A stretch of DNA of 64,000 nt, from positions 1 to 64,000 of the forward strand of contig SVFY01000001.1 in the NCBI GenBank assembly GCA_015056625.1, given 5' to 3'. The notes under the pieces were generated by a model. That model worked only from the letters and a program-made list of their open reading frames with translations, did no database searches and had not been told where the DNA came from. The position numbers were made by a program, and so were the translations under genes. Each line of letters opens with the position of its first letter. The stretch's first letter is position 1. Positions 1 through 8,762 of the stretch are shown here, in pieces. This DNA is from Butyrivibrio sp. GTDB taxonomy: Bacteria; Bacillota; Clostridia; Lachnospirales; Lachnospiraceae.

Positions 1-180
1 TTTATTCTAGTGTAACAATAAAAGTAATTGATGTTTACAAAAAGTGGTCAAGTGTCTACTTTTACATTACCACTTCAGTTATATTGCAATAAGTGCCCGC
101 GGTATCAATAATGCACACGGACCTTATCGATATAATGTAAAAACAATGGTACCCCATTTTGAAAAACAGCCATTTTTAGC
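1..180. other. Gene-free left edge
   Basis: No supported gene lies here. A TATAAT occurs at 131-136 but has no convincing -35 partner. The segment lies beyond the terminator of the minus-strand operon, so it probably belongs to the spacer towards a gene outside the window. Confidence 0.4.
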
Positions 181-214
181 AAAAAAGCCGCATCGGCGTT
201 AACCGATGCGGCTT
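181..214 (-). terminator. Rho-independent terminator of the larB-STAS run
   Basis: A perfect 10-bp GC-rich stem (187-196 with 203-212, loop of 6) is followed on the minus strand by six T residues (complement of 181-186). It sits just after the STAS gene stop and is the only strong terminator seen between the STAS gene and the larB promoter some 11 kb upstream. Confidence 0.9.
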
Positions 215-232
215 ACTTAATATTCTGATATA

Positions 233-529
233 TTACTCGATTGTAAGGATGTCTACAAATCCTGTTACCTCAAAGATCTCCTGGATCTCTTCGTTAACAT
301 TCTTGATAACCATGCTACCCTGCTTGTTCATAACCTTCTGAGCTGAAAGCAGAACACGAAGTCCAGCAGATGAAATGTACTCAAGCTTCTCAAAGTTAAA
401 CTCCAGCTTAGTGATACCTTCAAGAGCTGACTTAAGCTCGTCATCAAGCTGTGGAGCAGTTGTTGTATCAAGTCTTCCCTCAAGAGCGATTGTAAGTTCA
501 TTTCCATTAGCAGTTTTGTTAATTGTCAT
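233..529 (-). CDS. STAS-domain anti-sigma factor antagonist (SpoIIAA/RsbV-like)
   Basis: This 98-residue protein is a single STAS domain, the usual size for a stand-alone anti-anti-sigma factor. The characteristic helix motif ISSAGLRVL follows the central strand; its serines are where a partner GHKL kinase would phosphorylate in family members. Such proteins bind anti-sigma kinases or other partners in a phosphorylation-dependent way. The start has a GAGGTGG ribosome site. It lies 21 nt downstream of a duplicated protein with E-E motifs faintly like a GHKL N-box, but no intact RsbW-like kinase, PP2C phosphatase or sigma factor is adjacent, so its target is unknown. The STAS assignment is solid; the pathway is open. 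Confidence 0.88.
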   Translation of the reverse strand: MTINKTANGNELTIALEGRLDTTTAPQLDDELKSALEGITKLEFNFEKLEYISSAGLRVLLSAQKVMNKQGSMVIKNVNEEIQEIFEVTGFVDILTIE

Positions 530-550
530 TTAGTCCACCTCTTTCGTTTT

Positions 551-1759
551 TTATTTAATATCACATACGATTGTCATGTCGATCCTGTTGCCCTTGACAC
601 CAACCAGCACGTCCTTGGCAAGACTTGCCACGATTGACTTTTCAAGCTCGTCCCAAGCCTGCTTAACTTCTTCACTGCCGTCGATGTTTTCTTTAAGAGC
701 ATCTCTGTACTCGTAAAGAGACCACATGATTCCAGAATCTGCCATTCCCTCTACTCCGTTGTACATACCCATTGTACCATAATTGACAAATCCGCCGCCA
801 TACTCCTGCTGAAGTTTCATGACATTGCTGTAATTAAGAAGACCATTTTCGATGATGTCTCCTACCTTGCCCATGAAGCCCTTAACAAGAGTGTTCTCCT
901 TCTGAGAAGCAACTCCAAGAAGTCCTTCCTTCTTGTCCTGGCTCATCTCTGTCTTACCAGATACTCTGATGCAGCACTCGTGATTATACTTCTCAAACCA
1001 GATAGCTGCGTGGTAATCAGCAGTAAGAGCCTTGAGCATTCCCACAGTCTCTTCAAAAAGAAGCTTCATATGAACAGCATCCTTTGGCTTAAGGTCAAGA
1101 TCCTCTAAAAGTTCATCAACCTTATTGAAGGACTGGATGTCATTCTTTTTACTGCTGTCTATAAATGTAAATGGAGTGATAGCCTGTGGAACTCTTGATC
1201 CAACTGTGCTAAGGGCCTCTGAGAAGTCCTTGGTCACTACCATTTTCACATTGCTCTTGTCCACATAAACATCTATATCGTCTGCAAGCTTGGCAACCAG
1301 TGATCTCTCAAGATCATCCCATGCTTCCTGTGAGTATGGATCCTGCTCTCTCTTGGTGTAAACCTCCTGGAGATAATCCTTTAAGTTCCACTCCTCGTCG
1401 TCAATTCCCTGCATAAGGAACATTGACTTTAATACTCCAAAGAAACCTTTCTCGCTGCTGTTCTCACCTGAGCTAGATACTGAAATAAGCTCCTGCTGCT
1501 TAGCCTTGTCCATATGATTTTCTGCTGAGAGGTAAATTCTGGTAACCCTGCTTGTTCCCTCAAGCCAGAAATCCATGATACCTAAACCGATAATGGATTT
1601 CGCAAGCCTTAAAACTTCCTCACACAAAAGCTTAAGTCTTAGCTGATCCTTGTCCTTAAGGCCCACATCAAAGATGTAATCATCGATCAGCTGATTAGCG
1701 CCTTCTAGTTTTGCTTCTACGTCAGCAATTTTTATATGACTTGTCTCTACGTATCGCAT
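551..1759 (-). CDS. Internally duplicated protein of unknown function, possibly GHKL-derived
   Basis: This 402-residue protein consists of two homologous halves, about residues 42-180 and 231-402. Matching landmarks are LKLLCEEVLRL with MKLLFEETVGM, GFFGVLKSMF with GFMGKVGDII, and AWDDLERSLVAKLADDI with AWDELEKSIVASLAKDV. The L-L-x-E-E helix recalls the N-box helix of GHKL anti-sigma kinases, but the metal-binding Asn and the glycine-rich ATP lid are not visible, so ATP binding is doubtful. No signal peptide or membrane segment is present. The start has a very strong GAGGAGG site. It precedes the STAS gene by 21 nt, which suggests a protein partnership. I do not recognise a named family and assign no function. 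Confidence 0.75.
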   Translation of the reverse strand: MRYVETSHIKIADVEAKLEGANQLIDDYIFDVGLKDKDQLRLKLLCEEVLRLAKSIIGLGIMDFWLEGTSRVTRIYLSAENHMDKAKQQELISVSSSGENSSEKGFFGVLKSMFLMQGIDDEEWNLKDYLQEVYTKREQDPYSQEAWDDLERSLVAKLADDIDVYVDKSNVKMVVTKDFSEALSTVGSRVPQAITPFTFIDSSKKNDIQSFNKVDELLEDLDLKPKDAVHMKLLFEETVGMLKALTADYHAAIWFEKYNHECCIRVSGKTEMSQDKKEGLLGVASQKENTLVKGFMGKVGDIIENGLLNYSNVMKLQQEYGGGFVNYGTMGMYNGVEGMADSGIMWSLYEYRDALKENIDGSEEVKQAWDELEKSIVASLAKDVLVGVKGNRIDMTIVCDIK

Positions 1760-1802
1760 ATTTCCTCCTCATATATCGTTATATCAATCATGATATCACA
1801 TT

Positions 1803-2726
1803 TTAGTGCACAAGTGCATTAGCAATATCTTTTTGCATATCAATAGCAGCAGCTCTTGCAGCATCACCAACCCTGCCGTCTGCAAACTGCTTGTAGTTAT
1901 CGCTCTTCCATGCAGCAATAATGCCTCTTGAGGAATTGACAATAGCTCCGAGGCCGTCCTTGTCAAAGAAGTGAACAAGGTCTTTTCCCTTACCGCCCTG
2001 TGCTCCATAGCCGGGAACAAGGATGTAGGCGTGAGGCATGATCTGCCTGAGGACCTTACCCATCTCCGGGTAGGTTGCTCCAACAACTGCGCCTACGTTA
2101 CTGTAGGAGCCGTCCATGGACTCAAGTCCCCACTTCTCCACCTGCTCTCCAACTATCTCATAGAGAGGGCGTCCGTCAATGAGCCTGTCCTGGAATTCTC
2201 CACTTGATGGATTGGAAGTCTTAACAAGGACAAAGATTCCCTTGTCCTCTCTGTTGCACACATCGATAAATGGCTTTACTCCGTCTGATCCAAGATATGG
2301 ATTGACTGTTGCAAAGTCCTCATCAAAGCCTCTAAAGCTCTCTCCTTCAATGCTTACGCTTCCAAGATGTCCAACAGCGTAAGACTCTGATGTTGAGCCA
2401 ATATCGCCTCTCTTGATATCTCCGATGACAATAAGGCCCTTTTCCTTGCAGTACTCCACAGTCTTTTTAAAGGTGATAAGCCCTGGGATACCAAGCTCTT
2501 CATACATGGCGATCTGAGGCTTAACTGCAGGAACAATATCGTAAATACTGTCGATGATCTCCTTGTTGAACAGCCAGAAGGCTTCAGCTGCGCCCTCTAA
2601 GTTCCTGCCTTTCTCTTCAAAGCATCTCTCCTTCATGGCATCGGGGATAAATGCAAGCTTAGGGTCCAGTCCCACCACAATTGGTGCTCCTGTTTTTTCA
2701 ATCTTGTCGATCAGTTTGGAAATCAT
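1803..2726 (-). CDS. pyrF: Orotidine 5'-phosphate decarboxylase (class 2 length)
   Basis: PyrF decarboxylates OMP to UMP, the last step of de novo pyrimidine synthesis in the cytoplasm. The 307-residue length and the active-site stretch VIGDIKRGDIGSTSESYA (D-x-K-x-x-D) are typical of the longer PyrF type. VVGLDPKL near the N-terminus and the C-terminal VNSSRGII phosphate-binding segment are also present. The start has an AAGG ribosome site. It is unusual to find pyrF without other pyr genes; here it sits between a receiver-only protein (28 nt upstream) and the duplicated unknown protein, inside a signalling run. The enzyme assignment is firm. Confidence 0.95.
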   Translation of the reverse strand: MISKLIDKIEKTGAPIVVGLDPKLAFIPDAMKERCFEEKGRNLEGAAEAFWLFNKEIIDSIYDIVPAVKPQIAMYEELGIPGLITFKKTVEYCKEKGLIVIGDIKRGDIGSTSESYAVGHLGSVSIEGESFRGFDEDFATVNPYLGSDGVKPFIDVCNREDKGIFVLVKTSNPSSGEFQDRLIDGRPLYEIVGEQVEKWGLESMDGSYSNVGAVVGATYPEMGKVLRQIMPHAYILVPGYGAQGGKGKDLVHFFDKDGLGAIVNSSRGIIAAWKSDNYKQFADGRVGDAARAAAIDMQKDIANALVH

Positions 2727-2754
2727 TTTAAGTCTACCTTCCTTGATGTATTTT

Positions 2755-3528
2755 TTATCTGTTCTTTCTTGCCTCCATCAGTAAGAAGAACTCGTCGATG
2801 GCTCCGATGAGCTTCTCCTTGGGCATGGATTTAAGAAGATACTTAGCTGGTTTAAGGGAAACCACCTTCATTACAGACTCTTTGTCGTCCTTGGCTGTAA
2901 GGAAGATTACCGGGATATTATTGAGCTTACTGTGCTCTCTCATAGCCTTTAATACTTCAGGGCCGCTCATGACTGGCATCTCGTAGTCAAGCAGCACCAG
3001 ATCCACATGGGTCTGTTCAAGGAAAGTCAGTGCGATCTTGCCTGAGCTTGCCATGTACACGTGGTACTTAACTGACAGCCAGGTCTTCATCATTCTGAGC
3101 ATGGCTCCATCGTCGTCTATGATCAGCACTTTCTTTCGAAGGCTCTCATCCACAGCGCTGTAGTCCACCACCATATCCAGATGGTCAGTCAGGGCCTTGA
3201 CGTCTAAGGGTCTTAGGTATGTCTCCTGTATTTTCTCTTTTGCTATAAATGAAGTAGCCAGTGTCAGCTCTTCATTATTGCCTATGAGATACAAAAGAAA
3301 TCTCTCTGAATCAATGTGTTCATTGAGATACTTAAAGAGCGGAATATTATCCGGTGTAAGATCTCCCAGATAGAGAATATATATCTCAGGCCTGCCCTGG
3401 ATGCAATCGATCGCATCAGGAAAAGGCATGGCCATCTCAACTTTATAATCGTTTTTTTGAAGTCCCACTGATATGGCGTTTATCATAAAACTCTTTTGCA
3501 CACCAATCAGCAATACTCTCTTGTCCAT
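2755..3528 (-). CDS. Double-receiver response regulator without an output domain
   Basis: The 257-residue protein has two receiver-like folds. The C-terminal one (about residues 131-250) is complete: acidic pocket in VLIIDDDG, phosphoacceptor Asp in LVLLDYEMPVMSG, then the FLTA threonine and the conserved lysine in LKPAKYLLKS. The N-terminal one (about 1-120) keeps the fold pattern but lacks the acidic pocket and acceptor Asp, so it is a pseudo-receiver. There is no DNA-binding or enzymatic domain. It lies 40 nt downstream of the hybrid kinase, whose receiver and Hpt domains could pass a phosphate to it. Its output, probably by protein contact, is unknown. Confidence 0.85.
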   Translation of the reverse strand: MDKRVLLIGVQKSFMINAISVGLQKNDYKVEMAMPFPDAIDCIQGRPEIYILYLGDLTPDNIPLFKYLNEHIDSERFLLYLIGNNEELTLATSFIAKEKIQETYLRPLDVKALTDHLDMVVDYSAVDESLRKKVLIIDDDGAMLRMMKTWLSVKYHVYMASSGKIALTFLEQTHVDLVLLDYEMPVMSGPEVLKAMREHSKLNNIPVIFLTAKDDKESVMKVVSLKPAKYLLKSMPKEKLIGAIDEFFLLMEARKNR

Positions 3529-3568
3529 TAAAAAACCTCACTAAAAAACTATTCAAAGTCACTACATT

Positions 3569-6500
3569 TCACAATACATTTAAAAGTCCATCTCTGTCAA
3601 CTGCGGCAAGAAGGCGCTTAACTTCAAGGAATTTGTTCTTGTAGTCAGCAGGGATCCTGTATCCCTCAAGCATTGCCACAATGTCGTCAGCGCTGTCAAA
3701 AAACGACCCTGAAACAAATTCTTTTATAGAAGCAAATGCTCCTTCAAGCTCCTCCGGACTTATTAGGGGCTTTCCATTGTCGTCTTCTGCGAAAAGGACC
3801 TCCAGCTTTTTGTCATAGCTTCTGTAAAGAGAAAGAAGTCCCGGAGTCAACACCTCTATTTCATCAATGTCGCCGCCGTTTCCACAGGCTTCCAGATACT
3901 CTGCCTTTTCGGAAAGGTCAAGGGCTCCGATGGCCCTGGCCGAGCTCTTAAGGCCATGTACATAGATGGTGTAATCCCTGATGTTCTTTTCCATCTCATA
4001 GCGCTCTATGAGCCCTGCTCTCTCGTCGATGGACAGCCAGAAATCCCTCATTACATCCCTGGCAGCCACAGCAGATCCGCACCTGTCTATTGCAGAATTG
4101 ACATCGATGCCGTTTATCTTAAGAAGCTCCTGCATGACTTCTTTTTCGTTGTCATCATTGTCTGTATCATGCTCCACATAGGTCTTATCTCCAGGCCTTG
4201 AGACCTTATCCTCCGGAAGATAAGAAAGGATCATCTCCTCAAGCTTAACAGGATCAACAGGCTTTGACATATAATTGGTAAAGCCCTCCCTGAAATACAT
4301 TTCACGGGAACCTGATATGGCATTGGCTGTCAGGGCAATAACAGGAGTTTCACTGTTAGGATTGTCCTTTAGCTCATTCATGGCGTGGAAGGTCTGGATA
4401 CCGTCCATCTCAGGCATTCTGTGGTCAAGGAAGATGATATCGTACTTGGTTTTCTTTATAAGGTCAAGAGCTTCCATTCCACTGGTGGCAGTATCGATCT
4501 GCATCTTGGTCTGCTTAAGAAGTCCCTCGATAACCGTAAGGTTAGTCCTTGTATCGTCAACCACAAGTATCCTGGCAGACTCTGCCTGGAAGCTCTCCTT
4601 GTAACCATGGATATCCTCATGGGCTTCCTTGATCCTCTGGGCAAAGTCTCCAACTTTGTCCCAGTTAACTACCTTCTGTCTTATGACAAAAGAAAATACG
4701 CTTCCCTTACCATATTCGCTGTTAACTTCAAGCTTACTGCCCATAAGGCCAAGTAGGCTGGTGACAATGCTGATACCAAGGCCGGTTCCTTCAATGGTCC
4801 TGTTTTTCTTTTCATCTATCCTCTCAAAGGCAGTAAGAAGCTTGTCCATATCCTCCTGTCTTATTCCGATTCCTGTGTCAGAGACGCTAACCTTAAGATC
4901 GATATAGTCCTCATCATCGTCAAAGAATTCCTCATCTGCGGCCACTTCATATGAGACCTTTAAAGTAACAGCCCCTTCTTCCGTATATTTCACAGCATTG
5001 GTTATGATGTTGATGATACACTGCTTGATCCTTATCTCATCTCCAAAAAGGATGTGGGGAATATTCTCATCAACATCTACAAATAGCTTAAGGCTCTTTT
5101 CCCTGGCCCTCATCTCTGACATATTGACGATGTCGTTCATAAGAGACCCCAACTCATACTCGACAGGGATGATCTCCATCTTGCCAGCTTCGATCTTGGA
5201 AAAGTCCAGGATGTCATTTATAAGAGCAAGCAGTGTCTTACCAGAACTCTGGATATCACGGGCATAGCCAAGTATTTCCTGATCCTTGCTCTCCCTCAGG
5301 ATCATTTCATCAAAACCAAGGACCGCATTGATAGGGGTCCTGATCTCGTGGGAAATATTGGAAAGAAATCGGGACTTGGCTTCGTTAGCCGACTTGGCGC
5401 TCTGAAGCTGGTCCTCAATGGATTGTCTTGCCTTAACAAGTTCTATGTACTCAACCAGTCTGTAAACTGTAAGATCCATGGCATGATACAGATCTTCAAT
5501 CTCGTCGTTGGTGTGGATATCCAGATCATGAACTGCTTTGATACTGGCATTAAGGTACCCTTCTTTGGCGTTGTAAATGCCTGCCATTGCCTTGGACATG
5601 GCTCTTATGGGTCTTGCTATCCTGTATTGGGCATATCTGTTGACGAACACAGCAAGAGGAATAACGATTATAGATATGAGCATGGCAAGGCGAACACTGT
5701 AGCGGTAGTTTATCCTTCCATCGCCCAGTAAAGTATCAGCAAAATACTGTCCCTCTTGCTTGCCTTCATTTATGAGCTGGAAGCTTACCCTGCTCTCAAG
5801 TCTCTCAGCACTGTTTATCTTCGAAAGGTCATATTCAGGGCTTGATATGCTTTCTTCAGAATAGCTGTAATCATGCATTGTTGGTATAAGAGTGTTGGAT
5901 GCAAACTCCGCAGACAGGCCCAACACCAGTGCCTCGAAGACGATGATGTTCATGACCACGCTGCCAATCTTTGATCTGTGCTCCACCTCATATTTGTCGT
6001 CCTCAGTCAGAACGCTGCGGTCCACATAATATTTACCGTTTGCCAGTAGGATTTTTACCTTGTCAGGGAATTTACTAAAGATCAGATAGACTATTGTACT
6101 GCTAAGAAGTGAGCCAGGCAGGCTGTTTAAAAAGAAATATATCACCTGCAAGATTGTCAGAGACCTGATGCCACCAGCACTAAGGAGCATAAGAAGTATA
6201 CCCCAGAAGGTCCCTACGAGGTTCATCATAAAGAATGTTACCGGAAAGACCTTATACCACTTATTAAACCAACGCCTTCTGGTTATAAGGTCAACTACGA
6301 TAACCACAACAAGATATATAAATGTAAGATAGGAAAAAGAGCTGTTGATAAAAGTCCTGTGAAGGAACACCAAAAGGACACTGGCCATTCCCGGAATGCT
6401 TCCGCCAAGCGCAGTTGTTACCACTATGGGAACATACCTTAAGGAATACACAAGCCCGGCAGCACTAAACCCTGCCCCATCAAAATAGGGCAGGAAGTTG

Positions 6501-6610
6501 CCATAAAAGATCATATAGGTAGAAGTGAATATGATCATCGCAATATTGATCAGATCTGACTTCACACTTCTCTGTTCCTTGGGTCTGCCTATGATGCTGA
6601 ATACATCCAT
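3569..6610 (-). CDS. Membrane hybrid sensor histidine kinase (TM sensor-HisKA-HATPase-REC-Hpt)
   Basis: This 1013-residue kinase starts with a multi-pass membrane sensor (roughly residues 20-185), an extracytoplasmic loop of about 85 residues between two further TM helices (about 218 and 310), and a HAMP-like linker. The HisKA His is H421 in SNISHEIRTPINAVLGF; the HATPase domain has the N-box NIITNAVKYT and the glycine motifs DTGIGI and GTGLGIS. A receiver follows with acceptor D729 (FLDHRMPEMDG), then an Hpt domain with H885 (VHGLKSSARAIG). All phosphorelay residues are present. It lies 31 nt downstream of a hydrogenase gene and 40 nt upstream of a receiver-only gene, so a complete multistep relay is encoded. 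The ligand is unknown. Confidence 0.93.
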   Translation of the reverse strand: MDVFSIIGRPKEQRSVKSDLINIAMIIFTSTYMIFYGNFLPYFDGAGFSAAGLVYSLRYVPIVVTTALGGSIPGMASVLLVFLHRTFINSSFSYLTFIYLVVVIVVDLITRRRWFNKWYKVFPVTFFMMNLVGTFWGILLMLLSAGGIRSLTILQVIYFFLNSLPGSLLSSTIVYLIFSKFPDKVKILLANGKYYVDRSVLTEDDKYEVEHRSKIGSVVMNIIVFEALVLGLSAEFASNTLIPTMHDYSYSEESISSPEYDLSKINSAERLESRVSFQLINEGKQEGQYFADTLLGDGRINYRYSVRLAMLISIIVIPLAVFVNRYAQYRIARPIRAMSKAMAGIYNAKEGYLNASIKAVHDLDIHTNDEIEDLYHAMDLTVYRLVEYIELVKARQSIEDQLQSAKSANEAKSRFLSNISHEIRTPINAVLGFDEMILRESKDQEILGYARDIQSSGKTLLALINDILDFSKIEAGKMEIIPVEYELGSLMNDIVNMSEMRAREKSLKLFVDVDENIPHILFGDEIRIKQCIINIITNAVKYTEEGAVTLKVSYEVAADEEFFDDDEDYIDLKVSVSDTGIGIRQEDMDKLLTAFERIDEKKNRTIEGTGLGISIVTSLLGLMGSKLEVNSEYGKGSVFSFVIRQKVVNWDKVGDFAQRIKEAHEDIHGYKESFQAESARILVVDDTRTNLTVIEGLLKQTKMQIDTATSGMEALDLIKKTKYDIIFLDHRMPEMDGIQTFHAMNELKDNPNSETPVIALTANAISGSREMYFREGFTNYMSKPVDPVKLEEMILSYLPEDKVSRPGDKTYVEHDTDNDDNEKEVMQELLKINGIDVNSAIDRCGSAVAARDVMRDFWLSIDERAGLIERYEMEKNIRDYTIYVHGLKSSARAIGALDLSEKAEYLEACGNGGDIDEIEVLTPGLLSLYRSYDKKLEVLFAEDDNGKPLISPEELEGAFASIKEFVSGSFFDSADDIVAMLEGYRIPADYKNKFLEVKRLLAAVDRDGLLNVL

Positions 6611-6641
6611 ATATATCGCCCCTCACAGCGGTATAAGAAAA

Positions 6642-8114
6642 TCACATGTGACCGTCTCTGTGCATGGAGAACTTATCCATAGGATAGTTCTTAAGGTTCT
6701 CAAGTACTTTTCTGTCATCTGCCTTGGAGAGCAAAGTCTCTCTGGCCTTATTGATGTCGCTGATATTCTTGTGTCTTGAAGGTCCACCTACGCAGCCTCC
6801 AGGACAAACCATTCCCTCAATGAAATCTTCAGGGAGCTTTCCAACCTTAAGGAGGGTGAGAGCTTTTTTACACTCTGCTCCGCCTGCTGCCCTAAGGAGC
6901 TTGAGCTGTGATGTATCTTCGCCTCTCTCCTGCATGCACTCGATAACTGCATTAGCAACTCCGCCGCTGGCAGCAAAGCGCTTGCCCCAGATAGAAGACT
7001 CCTGATAGCCTTCAGGAACCGGCTCAAACTTAACATCTTTTGATCTCATGAGGGCTCTGAGCTCTCCGTAAGTTACTACGTAATCTGCGTTATCAGGAAC
7101 TGAAGTATCCTGAGCCTCAGCCTTTTTAGCGATGCAAGGTCCGATAAATACTGTGACACAGCCTGGTCTTGTGGCTTTTAAATATCTTGAGATAGCACAC
7201 ATAGGTGATACGGTGCTGGACATGTTTTCCTTGTACTGATCAGGGAAGTGTTTCTTTAACATATTGATAAATGCAGGGCAGCATGAAGTTGTCATCTTGT
7301 GGCCTTCCTTGTAAGCCTCAGACCACTCTTCAGACTCGTAAGCAGCTGTCATATCACCGCCAAGTCCAACCTCAACCATGTCTGCAAAACCAATCTTCTT
7401 AAGTCCCTCCTTGATGGAGCCCATGGAGATATCCTCACCAAACTGTCCCTCTGTTGCAGGAGCGCACATGGCGATAACTTCTTTTCCTGCCTTGATCTCC
7501 TTGATGATGTCCACAAGGAAAGTCTTACTTCCGATAGCAGCAAATGGGCAGCTGTGGATGCAGTGGCCACACTGGATGCACTTGTCCTCATCAATCTTGC
7601 AGTAGCCATACTCATCATAGGTGATAGCACCTACAGGGCAGGCCTTCTTACAAGGTCTCTCAAGGTGCACAATTGCGTTATAAGGACATGCATTTGCACA
7701 CATTCCGCATTCTTTACATTTGGCAGGATCTATATGCATATGGGTATCACCAGGGGTGATAGCGCCAAACTTACAGGAACTAAGGCAGGCCTTACCCATG
7801 CAAAAACGACAGTTATCAGTTACTGAATAAGCAGCGATAGGACACTCATCACAGGCTGGGTCAATAACCTGAACAATGTTCTTGGAATCAGGATTGTAGC
7901 TGGGAGCCTTGGCATTTGCAAGGTTGATCCTCTGACGTACGATCTCTCTTTCTTTATATACACAGCATCTGTACTCAGGCTTAGGACCTGGAATCATCTT
8001 AAGTACAAGCTGTTCGATGTGCTCCTGGTCGTTTTCACCATTCCACTCAAGTCTGCACACTTCCTCCATGATCTTGTGCTTAAAGCTGTTCATACTCGCA
8101 TCGTTTGTTACCAT
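6642..8114 (-). CDS. Monomeric [FeFe]-hydrogenase, group-B-like
   Basis: The 490-residue protein has an N-terminal region rich in ferredoxin-type motifs (CMGKACLSSC, CKECGMCANAC, CIQCGHCIHSC) followed by the H-cluster domain. H-cluster motifs are TSCCPAF (around residue 277), GPCIAKKAEA (around 326) and MVCPGGCVGG near the C-terminus. The first two differ slightly from the classical group A motifs, which is why I place it near group B; that group includes poorly characterised H2-related or sensory enzymes. I chose the ATG at 8114 because GGAGGAG lies 8 nt upstream; an earlier in-frame ATG at 8144 has no such site. It follows an ABC ATPase gene and precedes a sensor kinase, so a signalling role is possible but unproven. 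Confidence 0.85.
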   Translation of the reverse strand: MVTNDASMNSFKHKIMEEVCRLEWNGENDQEHIEQLVLKMIPGPKPEYRCCVYKEREIVRQRINLANAKAPSYNPDSKNIVQVIDPACDECPIAAYSVTDNCRFCMGKACLSSCKFGAITPGDTHMHIDPAKCKECGMCANACPYNAIVHLERPCKKACPVGAITYDEYGYCKIDEDKCIQCGHCIHSCPFAAIGSKTFLVDIIKEIKAGKEVIAMCAPATEGQFGEDISMGSIKEGLKKIGFADMVEVGLGGDMTAAYESEEWSEAYKEGHKMTTSCCPAFINMLKKHFPDQYKENMSSTVSPMCAISRYLKATRPGCVTVFIGPCIAKKAEAQDTSVPDNADYVVTYGELRALMRSKDVKFEPVPEGYQESSIWGKRFAASGGVANAVIECMQERGEDTSQLKLLRAAGGAECKKALTLLKVGKLPEDFIEGMVCPGGCVGGPSRHKNISDINKARETLLSKADDRKVLENLKNYPMDKFSMHRDGHM

Positions 8115-8163
8115 AAAAAAATCTCCTCCAAAAAAACTAAACAAAAATGTTACTTATATCAAA

Positions 8164-8754
8164 TCAGGGTTTCGTACCAAGATCTATGAGTCTGCCAAAC
8201 TCAAGACCTTTTGTATCGTGGGTGGTTATTACAAGTGGCCCTGTTCCCTGTTTGTCTCTAATGTAGGCTATTGCCGCTTCCCGCGACTTGTCATCAAGTC
8301 CCGTAAAGGGCTCGTCCATAATAAGGACGTCGCTTGGGATCGCGCAGGCTCTTACTATTGCTACCCTGCGCCTCTGTCCTCCTGACAGCTCTTTTACCGG
8401 TTTGAAAAGAGCGTCTTCAGGAAGTAGTTTTTTTAGCTCCTCTATAACTGTCTGCCGAAAGACCTTCTTGCTTACCATGGTCACGTTGGTGACAGCATCA
8501 TAATCTTCGCAGAGTCTGTCCTCCTGGAACACAACACCGGAATTGATAAAGGGATATTTATAATCCCCAAGGAGCTTAACTGTTCCGTTATCCGGCTCCT
8601 CAAGACCAAGTATAAGGCGAAGAAGCGTTGTCTTTCCGCAGCCTGAAGGGCCTGTTAAGATGTAGCTGTGCTCCGATTCAATATTCAGATTAAAATTATC
8701 AAGTACCTTCTGTCCATTAAAGGACTTGGATACATCTCTTATCTCTATTGTCAT
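8164..8754 (-). CDS. NitT/TauT-type ABC transporter ATP-binding protein
   Basis: This 196-residue ATPase powers import by the adjacent permease and binding protein. Walker A is GPSGCGKTT, the signature is LSGGQRRRVAIVRA, Walker B is VLIMDEPFTGLD and the switch histidine is in ITTHD. It is somewhat shorter than the usual 240-260 residues of SsuB/TauB, with a trimmed C-terminus. It starts 8 nt after the permease stop, with an AGGAA site. The family imports anions or small organics such as sulfonates, thiamin precursors or nitrate; the substrate cannot be read from sequence. Confidence 0.9.
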   Translation of the reverse strand: MTIEIRDVSKSFNGQKVLDNFNLNIESEHSYILTGPSGCGKTTLLRLILGLEEPDNGTVKLLGDYKYPFINSGVVFQEDRLCEDYDAVTNVTMVSKKVFRQTVIEELKKLLPEDALFKPVKELSGGQRRRVAIVRACAIPSDVLIMDEPFTGLDDKSREAAIAYIRDKQGTGPLVITTHDTKGLEFGRLIDLGTKP

Positions 8755-8762
8755 GTGGTTTC

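Noticed and set aside
3569-6610. Several long antisense open frames within the hybrid kinase gene.
   Set aside because: They lack ribosome sites and homology, and the minus-strand frame encodes a complete, well-recognised kinase.
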